Both the position numbers and the translations under genes were made by a program. The notes under the pieces were generated by a model that saw only the letters and a list, made by a program, of their open reading frames with translations, was not told the origin of the DNA and did no database searches. Positions 41,470 to 49,181 of a stretch of DNA of 64,000 nucleotides are shown one piece after another; positions within the stretch are counted from its first letter, which is position 1; every line of letters starts with the position of its first letter. The DNA is from an uncultured Faecalibacterium sp. (GTDB lineage: Bacteria > Bacillota > Clostridia > Oscillospirales > Ruminococcaceae), in the NCBI GenBank assembly GCA_934524985.1, contig CAKSYT010000010.1, positions 1-64,000 on the forward strand, in the 5' to 3' direction.

Positions 41470-43017
41470 TTACTGGACCTTGGTCAGCTCAGCCAGCTTG
41501 TGGTAGATCTCGGTGTTATCGTACACACCGCCGAACTTCTCGGCGCCGACACCCATGGCGTACACATTGACCATGGCACCGGTGTGGGCGTAGGTGGTGT
41601 GATCCATACCGGACTTGTGGTTGATGGTGTGGCAGACGGCCATGCTGAAGGGGATGTAGGTGCCGTACAGCTCGTAATCCTGCTGGCTCATCTTGCTCTG
41701 GCTGGAGGAGCCCTCCTTCAGGGTGCGCTCGTAAGCCTTGCGCAGGTTCTCCACCTCGTAGTCGGTCAGCAGCAGTTTGCCTGCGCTGGCGGCAGCGGGG
41801 TCGGTGGGCAGGGTCAGACCAAAGACGTTCTTCACATCCTGCATGGCAGTCTCGAAGGGGGTCTTGTTGGCAATGTAGCCCTGCACATAGGTGGAGTCGA
41901 ACTTTGCGTAGGACATCTTCTGGTGTGCCAGATTGGTCAGGAAGGTGTCGTAGTTGGTGGTTTTGTAGCCGATGGCCATGCCGCCGGTCTCGTGGTCGGC
42001 AGTGACGAGGATCAGCGTCTCGTTGGGGTGCTCGTTATAGAAGTCCACAGCAGCCTGCACGGCGTTGCTCATCTCCAGCACATCGTGGATGGAGGCAGCG
42101 GCATCGTTGGCGTGGCAGGCCCAGTCGATCTTGCCGGACTCGGTCATCATGAAGAAGCCCTTTTTGTTGTTCAGCAGCTCGATGCCCTTCTTGACGTAGT
42201 CGGTCAGCTGCCACTCGCCGTTGGCAGCGTCCATGGCGTAGTTCATGGCCTTGCCGTCGCCCAGATTCTCGGCAATGATCAGGGTCTTGCCTGCACCGGC
42301 GGTCAGGGCAGCTGCACCGGCCTGGGTGGTGACCACGTTGTAGCCGGCGTTGGCAGCCACGGTGTGGTTGTCGGGGCCGGTGCCGTCGCCGTTCACCTTC
42401 TGGAACTCGCCGCCGGCAAAGTACTCAAAGCCGGAGTTTGCCAGCTCCACGCCGATCTGGTAGTAGTTCTTGCGGGTCTTTTGGTGGGCATAGAAAGCAG
42501 CGGGGGTGGCGTGGTCGATGTTCACGGTGGAAATGACGCCCACCTTATAGCCCTTCTGGGTGTGCAGCTTTTCGGCGATGGTCTCGTAGGGCACATCGCG
42601 GGTCCACGGGCACATATTGATGACGCCGCTCTCGGTTTTGTGGCCGGTGGCGATGGAGGTGGCGGTGGAAGCGGAGTCCGGGCAGAAGGAGGTGCTGTCG
42701 TAGGTGGTCACGCTGCCCACCTGCGGGAAGCTGGTAAAGCTCAGGTCAGCCTCGGTCACAGCGCCGTTGTTGTCCACGGTGCCCTTGTAGAAGCGTGCAG
42801 ACTGGATCTGGGCAGTGCCCATGCCGTCACCGATGAACAGGAAAACGTACTTGGGCTTTTTGAACACGTCCAGCAGACCGTTCTCTTCGTCTGCTGCGGC
42901 AGAAGCATCCGCTTCGGCGGCGTGAGCGGCTACGGGGGCAGCCGACAGCATACCCACTGCCGATGCAACAGCACCGGCCTTCAGGAAGCTGCGGCGGGAA
43001 ATTTTCGCATTCTTCAT
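41470..43017 (-). CDS. Alkaline phosphatase with a twin-arginine signal peptide
   Basis: The 515-residue enzyme has SRRSFLK at residues 8-13, a hydrophobic stretch and a likely cleavage site at AHA (about 33), so it should leave the cell folded through Tat. The catalytic serine is S115 in DSASTA; other marks are FIGDGMG, TESGKIDWACHANDAAA and VTADHETGG, which supply metal ligands. It would free phosphate from organic esters outside the membrane. The ATG at 43017 follows GAGAGGATATC. A PhoP-box-like site lies upstream. Confidence 0.92.
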   Translation of the reverse strand: MKNAKISRRSFLKAGAVASAVGMLSAAPVAAHAAEADASAAADEENGLLDVFKKPKYVFLFIGDGMGTAQIQSARFYKGTVDNNGAVTEADLSFTSFPQVGSVTTYDSTSFCPDSASTATSIATGHKTESGVINMCPWTRDVPYETIAEKLHTQKGYKVGVISTVNIDHATPAAFYAHQKTRKNYYQIGVELANSGFEYFAGGEFQKVNGDGTGPDNHTVAANAGYNVVTTQAGAAALTAGAGKTLIIAENLGDGKAMNYAMDAANGEWQLTDYVKKGIELLNNKKGFFMMTESGKIDWACHANDAAASIHDVLEMSNAVQAAVDFYNEHPNETLILVTADHETGGMAIGYKTTNYDTFLTNLAHQKMSYAKFDSTYVQGYIANKTPFETAMQDVKNVFGLTLPTDPAAASAGKLLLTDYEVENLRKAYERTLKEGSSSQSKMSQQDYELYGTYIPFSMAVCHTINHKSGMDHTTYAHTGAMVNVYAMGVGAEKFGGVYDNTEIYHKLAELTKVQ

Positions 43018-43084
43018 AACAGATATCCTCTCTTTTTTCAGCCCGGCTTGGGGCGGTTCTACTATTTCTTGTGGGAACACCTGT

Positions 43085-43139
43085 ATTGTAGCGCACCGCC
43101 CGCAGCGGCGAAACCAGCCCCGTGTAACACTTAGGTAAA
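43085..43139 (-). promoter_or_regulatory. Possible PhoP-box-like site and -10 box of the alkaline phosphatase gene
   Basis: On the minus strand TTTACC-N5-GTTACA (plus 43139 down to 43123) is a 5/6 plus 5/6 match to the PhoP repeat, and TACAAT (plus 43085-43090) is a -10 box. The distance between them, 32 bases, is longer than usual, so this is weaker than the tat site. The 309-base gap 43018-43326 also holds the promoter of the HAD gene. Confidence 0.35.
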
Positions 43140-43247
43140 CCTTTGGCGCACGAAAGGACGGCGGTGTAAAATCCGGGCAAAGCAGGTAAAATCTGCCTGA
43201 AACACCCGCCGAGGGGTCACTTTTTGCTTAGAACCGCCCCGCAAGGG

Positions 43248-43277
43248 TTGCAAGCAGGGGGCTTTTCATTGTACAAT
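43248..43277 (+). promoter_or_regulatory. Promoter of the HAD phosphatase gene
   Basis: TTGCAA (43248-43253) and TACAAT (43272-43277), spacing 18. Confidence 0.6.
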
Positions 43278-43326
43278 AGAAAGAGCAAGCTGAGATACAC
43301 TTCTATAACGAGAGGATCTTTTTAAT

Positions 43327-44148
43327 ATGTCTGATATCAAAGTGCTGGCGCTGGATCTGGATGGCACCCTGACCAACGACCAGAAGCTCGTCACCCCGCG
43401 CACCCGCGCCGCGCTGGACGCCGCCATTGCCAAGGGCGTCACCGTCGTGCTGGCGTCCGGTCGGCCCACCGCCGGCATCCAGCCGCTGGCTGAGGAGCTA
43501 GGTCTGGACAAAAAGGGCGGCTGCATCCTGTCCTACAACGGCGGCAAGATCGTGGACTGCCGCACCGGCGAAACGCTGGTGGAAAAGACGCTGGACCCCG
43601 CCCTTGTGCCCGAGCTGTGCGCCTTTGCCGCCGCGCAGGACATTGCCATCCTGACCTACAACCACGAGGGCATCGTCTGCGAGCGGGACAAGGATGAATG
43701 GGCCAACAAGGAGTGCTTTACCACCAAGCTGCCCATGATCCATGTGGACGATCTGGCGTCCTATGTGAACTACCCTGTGTGCAAGATGCTTATCACGCTG
43801 GACCCCGCCCGCCGGGACGCAGTATGCGCCGCCGGGCAGCAGCAGTTTGCAGGCCGCGCCGACCTGTACCCCTCCAGCCCCTTCTTTATTGAAGCGGTGC
43901 CGCTGGGCGTGGCCAAGGACGGCAGTCTGGCGGAGCTTTTGCGCCGCATGGGGCTGACCCGCGAGAACTTGATGGCCTGCGGCGACGGCCTGAACGACCG
44001 CTCCATGATCGCCTACGCCGGGGTGGGTGTCGCCATGCAGAACGCCGAGCAGCCGGTAAAGGACTGCGCCGACTATGTGACCACCGCCGACAACAACCAC
44101 GACGGCGTGGCCGAGGCCGTGGAGAAGTTTATTTTACGAGAGGACTAA
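43327..44148 (+). CDS. Cof-type HAD-superfamily phosphatase
   Basis: The 273-residue protein has the HAD motifs ALDLDGTLTND (nucleophile Asp about residue 10), SGRPTAG, the conserved lysine region and GDGLNDRSMIAYAG. The large C2-type cap is typical of Cof/YidA sugar-phosphate phosphatases. The substrate is unknown. Its stop lies eight bases before the exonuclease gene, so the two form an operon. Confidence 0.88.
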   Translation: MSDIKVLALDLDGTLTNDQKLVTPRTRAALDAAIAKGVTVVLASGRPTAGIQPLAEELGLDKKGGCILSYNGGKIVDCRTGETLVEKTLDPALVPELCAFAAAQDIAILTYNHEGIVCERDKDEWANKECFTTKLPMIHVDDLASYVNYPVCKMLITLDPARRDAVCAAGQQQFAGRADLYPSSPFFIEAVPLGVAKDGSLAELLRRMGLTRENLMACGDGLNDRSMIAYAGVGVAMQNAEQPVKDCADYVTTADNNHDGVAEAVEKFILRED

Positions 44149-44155
44149 CAAAGCA

Positions 44156-45148
44156 ATGCCGCGTAACTTGGTTTTATTTGATCTGGAATGGAACATCGGC
44201 TACCAGCCGTATACCTTTAACTACCATGGGGTGCAGCAGACCCTGCGGGGCGAGATCGTGGAGATCGGCGCCGTAAAGATCGATGAGGACGCCAATGTGC
44301 TGGACACCTTTTCCATCCATCTGCGCCCCCGCATCTTCCGCAAATTGCAGCACCATATCGCCAAAGTGACCGGCCTGACGCAGGCGGATCTGGACAAGGG
44401 CGAACCCATCGTGCAGGGACTGCGCCGCTTTATGCAGTGGTGCGGCCCGGATGCCGAGTTTGCCGAGTGGGGTCTGGACGATGTGCCGGTGCTCAAGCAG
44501 AACCTGTTCCTGTGCAATCTGGACGAGTCCAAGCCCACCGTCTGGTACGATTTGCAGCAGGTCTTTCTGCGGGAGCATCCCCGCAAGGAGGGCGAGGGCA
44601 TGACGCTGGAAAGCGTGGTCACCCGCATGGGCATCCCCATGGAGCGCCCCTTCCACGATGCACTTTCCGACACGCTGTACACCGCCGATGTCTGCCGTCT
44701 GCTGGACCTGCGCACCGGCCTTGCCGCCTACCCCACCGAGGACGAGGCGCTGCGCCAGAGCCTGTGCCAGACCCCCGGCGACTACCGGGACTTTACGGTG
44801 TTCCACGGCTATGTGGAGCAGTACGCATGGCGGGCTGACCCCAAGATCAGCCAGATGCCCTGCCCGGAGTGCGGCACCACCCTGCAGCCGGACGAGCTCT
44901 GGCTGAAAAAGGGCAGCAACAGCTGGTACACCCTGTGCCAGTGCCCCAGCTGCACCGGCAGCGGCAACGCCGCCGGGCAGGGCGTGTTCCAGCGGTACAA
45001 GCTGTCCCGCCGGGACGGTCTGCACTGGAGTTTTGCCCGCTGCGCCCAGATGCCGGATGCCGAAAGCCTTGCCCGCTGGGAAAAGCTGCGCACCGCCCAG
45101 CTGGAGCGGATGCGTGCCAAGGCCGAAAAGCAGGCTGCGGAAAAGTAA
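44156..45148 (+). CDS. DEDD-family 3'-5' exonuclease with a C-terminal zinc-ribbon-like region
   Basis: The 330-residue protein has an exonuclease fold at about residues 1-185: FDLEWN (DxE motif), GAVKIDEDANVLDTF, VTGLTQADLD, the middle aspartate in EWGLDDVPVL and HDALSDTLYTA (HxxxxxD). The C-terminal third has CPECG and a second CxxxC/CPSC group that could bind zinc. Targets could be RNA or DNA. It is close to the bacterial DnaQ-like/RNase T-like group, but no finer call is possible. Confidence 0.82.
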   Translation: MPRNLVLFDLEWNIGYQPYTFNYHGVQQTLRGEIVEIGAVKIDEDANVLDTFSIHLRPRIFRKLQHHIAKVTGLTQADLDKGEPIVQGLRRFMQWCGPDAEFAEWGLDDVPVLKQNLFLCNLDESKPTVWYDLQQVFLREHPRKEGEGMTLESVVTRMGIPMERPFHDALSDTLYTADVCRLLDLRTGLAAYPTEDEALRQSLCQTPGDYRDFTVFHGYVEQYAWRADPKISQMPCPECGTTLQPDELWLKKGSNSWYTLCQCPSCTGSGNAAGQGVFQRYKLSRRDGLHWSFARCAQMPDAESLARWEKLRTAQLERMRAKAEKQAAEK

Positions 45149-45318
45149 ATGAAGGAAAATCCCTTTTTATCTCGTAGTATTGGTAGCAGAGCTTGAAGCG
45201 TGTCGAAAAATGCACACTCTGTTCACGGCTCTGTCATAGAGAATGGATATACTAAGCATGATGCAGCCTGCCCGGGAACGCCCCGGCACCGGCTGCACAG
45301 AAAGGGATCGGACACAGG

Positions 45319-45921
45319 ATGCAAACCACACTGATGGGCTGGATACACCAGCTTGGAACACTGGAATACTGGGAAGCGCTGCTGGCGGGCTTTGAGGGGC
45401 TTGGCCCCCTTGTGCCCATTCTGCTGGCGATGGTGGAGTCCTTTTTTCCGCCGCTGCCGCTCATCGCCATTGTGGCGCTGAACGTAGCCGCACACGGCGG
45501 TCTGCTGGGCTTTTTGTACAGCTGGGCAGGCGTGGCGCTGGGCGGCACCATCATGTTTTTGTTCTGGCGGCGGCTCATCAAGCGCTTTTTCTGGAAGGTG
45601 GCCAGCCGCTCCCCCAAGCTGGAAAAGGCGCAGCAGTGGGTGAACCGCTTCGACACCTCGTCCCTGTTCATGCTGTCGCTGCTGCCCTTCACCCCCACCT
45701 CCTTTATGCACTTTGCCTTCGGGATGTCGGACTTTGACGAAAAGCGCTACCTGCGCACTGTTCTTTTGGGCAAGGGGCTGATGGTCGCCATGATGGCTGT
45801 CTTTGGGCAGTCGCTGGTCAGCTCCCTGAAGAACCCGGTCTATCTTGTGCTCGCAGTTCTGCTGTGGGGCGGGATGTACTGGGTAAGTAAAAGGTTCTGC
45901 CGGAAGCATCATCTGGAATAA
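45319..45921 (+). CDS. VTT-domain (DedA/TVP38-like) membrane protein
   Basis: The 200-residue membrane protein has about five hydrophobic segments. It shows the VTT/SNARE-associated pattern: an early ESFFPPLPLIAIVALN loop, then GVALGGTIMFLFWRR, and RFDTSSLFMLSLLPFTPTSFMHFAFGMS in the second half. Such proteins are linked to lipid scrambling and membrane homeostasis. TATACT (about 45248-45253) is a candidate -10 box. It lies alone on its transcript. Confidence 0.8.
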   Translation: MQTTLMGWIHQLGTLEYWEALLAGFEGLGPLVPILLAMVESFFPPLPLIAIVALNVAAHGGLLGFLYSWAGVALGGTIMFLFWRRLIKRFFWKVASRSPKLEKAQQWVNRFDTSSLFMLSLLPFTPTSFMHFAFGMSDFDEKRYLRTVLLGKGLMVAMMAVFGQSLVSSLKNPVYLVLAVLLWGGMYWVSKRFCRKHHLE

Positions 45922-45936
45922 AACGAGAATATCCGG

Positions 45937-45977
45937 GACAGCGGAGCACCTGCGGGCGCTCTGCTGTCTCTTTTTTT
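45937..45977 (+). terminator. Terminator of the VTT-domain gene
   Basis: GACAGCGGAGC pairs with GCTCTGCTGTC (one mismatch/G-T pair), followed by CTCTTTTTTT. Confidence 0.8.
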
Positions 45978-45984
45978 GCAGAAA

Positions 45985-46020
45985 AAAGCCATGGCGGGCA
46001 GCCCGCAGACTGCCCGCCAT
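45985..46020 (-). terminator. Terminator of the trigger-factor-like gene
   Basis: ATGGCGGGCAG (45991-46001) pairs with CTGCCCGCCAT (46010-46020), followed on the minus strand by GGCTTTTTTC. Confidence 0.78.
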
Positions 46021-46040
46021 GACATGAGATCCATCATTTT

Positions 46041-46994
46041 TTATTTTGCTTCCGGTTCCTGTACAAGGGGCTCGGACGGCGGCGGGGTAAGGGTGGAATG
46101 CTCCACCACAAAGGCTGCAGCCCTTGCCCGGGCAAGGCGCTGACGCACCTTGCGGGTGTCGTTGGCGGGGAAGGTACGCTCCCCGTCCAGCTTCTCGTCC
46201 CAGTCGGCAAGGGCAGCGTTCACCTCGGCTTCGGTGGGCAGCAAGCCCTCCCGCTCGGCCACCAGCAAAAGCCCCAGCCAGCTGCGCAGCTTGCGCTCTG
46301 CCTGCTGGTGCAGCCACTGCCGGAACTGTTCCACCGTCTGCCCGCGCACGGCTAAGAACTGGTCAAAGTTGACCCCGTTGGCCTGCAAGCCCAGATTGAA
46401 CTGCCGCTGCTCGGCAAAGTAGTTGCCCGCTTCCAGCCGCTTGGGCACCGGGCCGGTCACCTCATCGCCCAGCTGCCAGACCAACTCCTTCTCGGCACGG
46501 TCTTTGGCCTGTGCGCAGCGCTTTGCGTAGAGCTCCCGGGTCACCCGGTCGCGCAGCGCGGCCTTGCCTGCGGCATCGGCGGCGCGCTCTTCATCACCGT
46601 AGTTACGGTTGATCTCCAGTTCAATGGTCAACCGGCGCAGCGGGTGCGGCTCAATGGCCTGCACAAAGCCGGTGTCCCGTCCCAGCTCCAGCGGCGGCAG
46701 GGTGTAGAACTGCGCCCCCGCCCGGAAGCCCTCGGCCCTGTTGACCGCCAGCAGCTCAAAATCCGGGTCGGTCACCGGTACAAGCTGCTGCTCCTGCACC
46801 AGCTGCCGGTAAAGAGGGTCAAAGCCCTCCAGAATGGTGCGGTTCACCGCGGCCGTCAGCAGTTCTTCCTCGTCCTGCGGGGCGTCCGGGGCGGCCTGCT
46901 CCTTTGCAAGCGCAGCGGCCAGCTCCTCTGCGCTGGCCGTGAATACCAACCGGCAGTCCCCCGGCTCAGCCATGCCGAAATGTTCCAGTTTCAT
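46041..46994 (-). CDS. Trigger-factor/SurA-like protein without an isomerase domain
   Basis: The 317-residue protein begins with a segment like the trigger factor ribosome-binding domain, then a long helical region (about 130-290) with patterns of the trigger factor C-terminal chaperone domain (RDRVTRELYAKRCAQAKDRAEKELVWQLG, PTEAEVNAALADW). No FKBP domain is visible and there is no signal peptide. It may be a cytosolic chaperone or only a structural relative. It starts 16 bases after the DUF3592-like gene, on the same strand. Confidence 0.55.
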   Translation of the reverse strand: MKLEHFGMAEPGDCRLVFTASAEELAAALAKEQAAPDAPQDEEELLTAAVNRTILEGFDPLYRQLVQEQQLVPVTDPDFELLAVNRAEGFRAGAQFYTLPPLELGRDTGFVQAIEPHPLRRLTIELEINRNYGDEERAADAAGKAALRDRVTRELYAKRCAQAKDRAEKELVWQLGDEVTGPVPKRLEAGNYFAEQRQFNLGLQANGVNFDQFLAVRGQTVEQFRQWLHQQAERKLRSWLGLLLVAEREGLLPTEAEVNAALADWDEKLDGERTFPANDTRKVRQRLARARAAAFVVEHSTLTPPPSEPLVQEPEAK

Positions 46995-47010
46995 GCGGTG
47001 TCCCTCCTTC

Positions 47011-47388
47011 TCAGCGGTTCATGATGCCGACCATCAGCACCAGCAGCGCCACGCCGATGCCAACGTACAGCAACTCGGCACCCAGCACGGACTTGTCACC
47101 CTCCACGAACATCTTCTCCGGGGCATCGGGGTCGTAGTACAGGGTGACCACGCTGCCCTCGGCAAAGGGCTTGCCTTTGGCGGGCTTGGGGTATTGCAGC
47201 CGGTGGCTGCCGCCTGCGGTGGTAAACTCCAGCACATAGGCAGCGCCGTCCCGGCTCTGCACCGTGCCGCTTACCGTGGCCTGCACGCAGACGCCCTTGG
47301 TGCGCAGCTGCTGCCGCGCACGCACGCTGCGCAGCGCCATGTAAAACATGATCAGCGCGCCGACCAGAAAAATAATCACATTCAGCAT
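47011..47388 (-). CDS. DUF3592-like membrane protein
   Basis: The 125-residue protein has two hydrophobic segments (about 2-18 and 100-122) flanking a soluble beta-rich part (about 30-95) with TVSGTVQSRDGAAYVLEFTTAGGSHRLQYP and VVTLYYDPDAPEKM. This matches the DUF3592 pattern in layout. Function is unknown. GAGGGAAAACG precedes the ATG; a longer in-frame reading runs into the 6S-like RNA and is rejected. Confidence 0.7.
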   Translation of the reverse strand: MLNVIIFLVGALIMFYMALRSVRARQQLRTKGVCVQATVSGTVQSRDGAAYVLEFTTAGGSHRLQYPKPAKGKPFAEGSVVTLYYDPDAPEKMFVEGDKSVLGAELLYVGIGVALLVLMVGIMNR

Positions 47389-47436
47389 CGTTTTCCCTCG
47401 TTTTTCCGTAATCGCCGGGCGGTGCCCGGACGTATA

Positions 47437-47610
47437 GGCAATACCACATAATTCTAAGTGCCGATACGGCGTGCGAGGTGCGGCAGATGCTAAGCCAAAA
47501 GCGCAGATAATACTTTGTGTATTATCGAGCATTTTGGCAGCGCAGATGCCGTGCCGCAGCCGCCGGAACGGTGCTTAAGCCGTTAGGCGGGAATTGTGCG
47601 GTGTTGCCTT
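47437..47610 (-). ncRNA. ssrS: 6S-like RNA (ssrS candidate)
   Basis: The ends form an 18-bp helix with two mismatches (plus 47591-47608 with 47437-47454). Inside is an open bubble, then TGCGGCA/TGCCGCA, GCCAAAA/TTTTGGC and an apical GATAATAC-ACAAA-GTATTATC hairpin. This rod with a central bubble, about 174 nt long, is the 6S RNA architecture that binds RNA polymerase holoenzyme by mimicking an open promoter. An extended -10 (TGGTACAAT, plus 47617-47625) stands at the right place upstream. It fills most of the gap 47389-47786. Confidence 0.6.
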
Positions 47611-47714
47611 TCGTTTATTGTACCATAATCTGCCCTAAAAAGCGCCCCGCAGCCGCTATCCAGAGTGCACCAACTTTGCTGCAAAAATTTGTCGAATAAT
47701 TTTGAAATTAAGCC

Positions 47715-47742
47715 TTGACATTTCTTTTGTATCTGGTATAAT
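47715..47742 (+). promoter_or_regulatory. Promoter of tRNA-Leu
   Basis: TTGACA (47715-47720) and TATAAT (47737-47742), spacing 16. Confidence 0.8.
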
Positions 47743-47786
47743 AACTATCGTTCCCGGCGCTGCGGTGCAGGAACACAACAGAATAT

Positions 47787-47873
47787 GCGGATATGGCGGA
47801 ATTGGCAGACGCGTTAGATTCAGGTTCTAATCGGGGCAACTCGGTGGAGGTTCAAGTCCTCTTATCCGCACCA
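47787..47873 (+). tRNA. tRNA-Leu (anticodon CAG)
   Basis: The acceptor arms GCGGATA and TATCCGC, D-loop GGCAGACGC, anticodon stem TTAGA/TCTAA with loop TTCAGGT, a long variable arm and TTCAAGT T-loop are present. The CCA end (47871-47873) is encoded. The long variable arm agrees with leucine. Confidence 0.95.
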
Positions 47874-48066
47874 CAAGAGAGACAGCTTTTGGTAGCTGTC
47901 TTTTTTTGTTTTATGCGGCAGTTTCCCTTCAGCAGCACCGGCAACGCTGCCGGGCACCGCGGCCTATTTACACAGAACCGCTCAAATCGTTCTCTGCACT
48001 GGACAACCACCCCCTGTTCGCGGTATACTGAAAGCTAAATGAATGCAGAAAAAACGAGGTCGCAGC

Positions 48067-49167
48067 ATGGTGGAACAGGCAAACGAACTGATATTGGATC
48101 TCTTGCCCCTTTCGGCACAGACGGGACGGCTGGTGCGGGTGTACGGCACAGCGCCCTGCGTGGTGCTGCCGGGCGCTCTGCCCGCCCCGGCGGGCGGCAG
48201 CCTTGCCCTGACCGAGCTGGGCGACTACTGCTTTTCTGAAAAGCCCCGCAGCTTGCCTGCGGCGGATGCCCTCTGCCGCTACGCAGTAAGCGCAGACGGC
48301 ACGGTGCGGCTGACCCGGGCGTTCGGGCAGGCGGTGGGGCAAAAGCCCGCCCGCCGGTACGATTTTGACCTCGATGCTCCGGCAGCGGACGAGGAGGAGC
48401 TGCACCCGGTGTGCGGCAGCTTTGTGGAGGAAGTCACCCTGCCGGACAATGTACAGGTCATTGGCAGCTGCGCCTTTTACAACTGCCGCAGCCTGCGTCT
48501 GCTCACCGTGGGCAGCGGGGGACTTACCGTGGGCAGCGATGTGTTTTTGAACTGCTTTGCGCTGGAGACCCTGCGGATGCAGGCCGCACCGGAGCAGCCC
48601 ACCGGGCTGTTTGCGCTGGTGAACAACATCACCGAGGCGGTGCAGGCGCAGTTCTGGCCCGCCGATGCCCCCGCGCCGCTGGCGGCGCTGTGGTACCCCG
48701 CCTACTGGGAGGATATCGAGGAGACCCCCGCCCACATTCTGCTGCACACCTTTTCCGGGCAGGGATACCATTACCGGCAGTGTTTTCTCGACAATAAATT
48801 CCTCCCCGCAGAATATGACGCCATCTTCCCGCAGGGGCACGATGCCGATGACGCCGCCGTTATGGCGATGCTCTGCTTTGCCCGTCTGCGGTATCCGTGG
48901 CAGCTGACCGAAGCCGCCGCCGGGCACTACCGGGCGTTTCTGGCAGCCAACACCGACCGGGTGTTCGCCCGCCTTTTAAAGGCGCAGGACACCGACAGCA
49001 TCCGCGCCCTGCTGGCGCTGGACGTGCTGGACAAAACCGCTTTTGCGTCCGCTGCCGCCCTTGCCGCCAAGGCAGAGAACGCCGCCGCTGCCGCTCTGCT
49101 GGCAGATGCGGAACACAAAAAATATGCCCCCCAGCCCAAAAAGCAGCGGTACGATTTTGATTTTTGA
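48067..49167 (+). CDS. Leucine-rich-repeat (BspA-like) protein, first gene of the LRR-VWA-MoxR operon
   Basis: The 366-residue protein contains a short BspA-type LRR patch at about residues 110-185 (FVEEVTLPDNVQVIGSCAFYNCRSLRLLTVGSGGLTVGSDVFLNCFALETL). The rest is not recognised. There is no signal peptide, unlike most BspA proteins, so it probably acts in the cytosol. The ATG at 48067 is chosen because GAGG is eight bases upstream; the ATG at 48043 has no ribosome site. It runs straight into the VWA gene, so the two are likely co-translated. Confidence 0.75.
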   Translation: MVEQANELILDLLPLSAQTGRLVRVYGTAPCVVLPGALPAPAGGSLALTELGDYCFSEKPRSLPAADALCRYAVSADGTVRLTRAFGQAVGQKPARRYDFDLDAPAADEEELHPVCGSFVEEVTLPDNVQVIGSCAFYNCRSLRLLTVGSGGLTVGSDVFLNCFALETLRMQAAPEQPTGLFALVNNITEAVQAQFWPADAPAPLAALWYPAYWEDIEETPAHILLHTFSGQGYHYRQCFLDNKFLPAEYDAIFPQGHDADDAAVMAMLCFARLRYPWQLTEAAAGHYRAFLAANTDRVFARLLKAQDTDSIRALLALDVLDKTAFASAAALAAKAENAAAAALLADAEHKKYAPQPKKQRYDFDF

Positions 49168-49181
49168 GAGGTGACCACACG

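Noticed and set aside
47389..47532. Upstream extension of the DUF3592-like gene to 47532
   Set aside because: The extension crosses the 6S-like RNA and lacks a ribosome site, while the inner ATG has both a site and a membrane helix start.
47520..47640. tmRNA
   Set aside because: There is no tRNA-like end, no CCA and no tag reading frame; the rod-like fold fits 6S RNA better.
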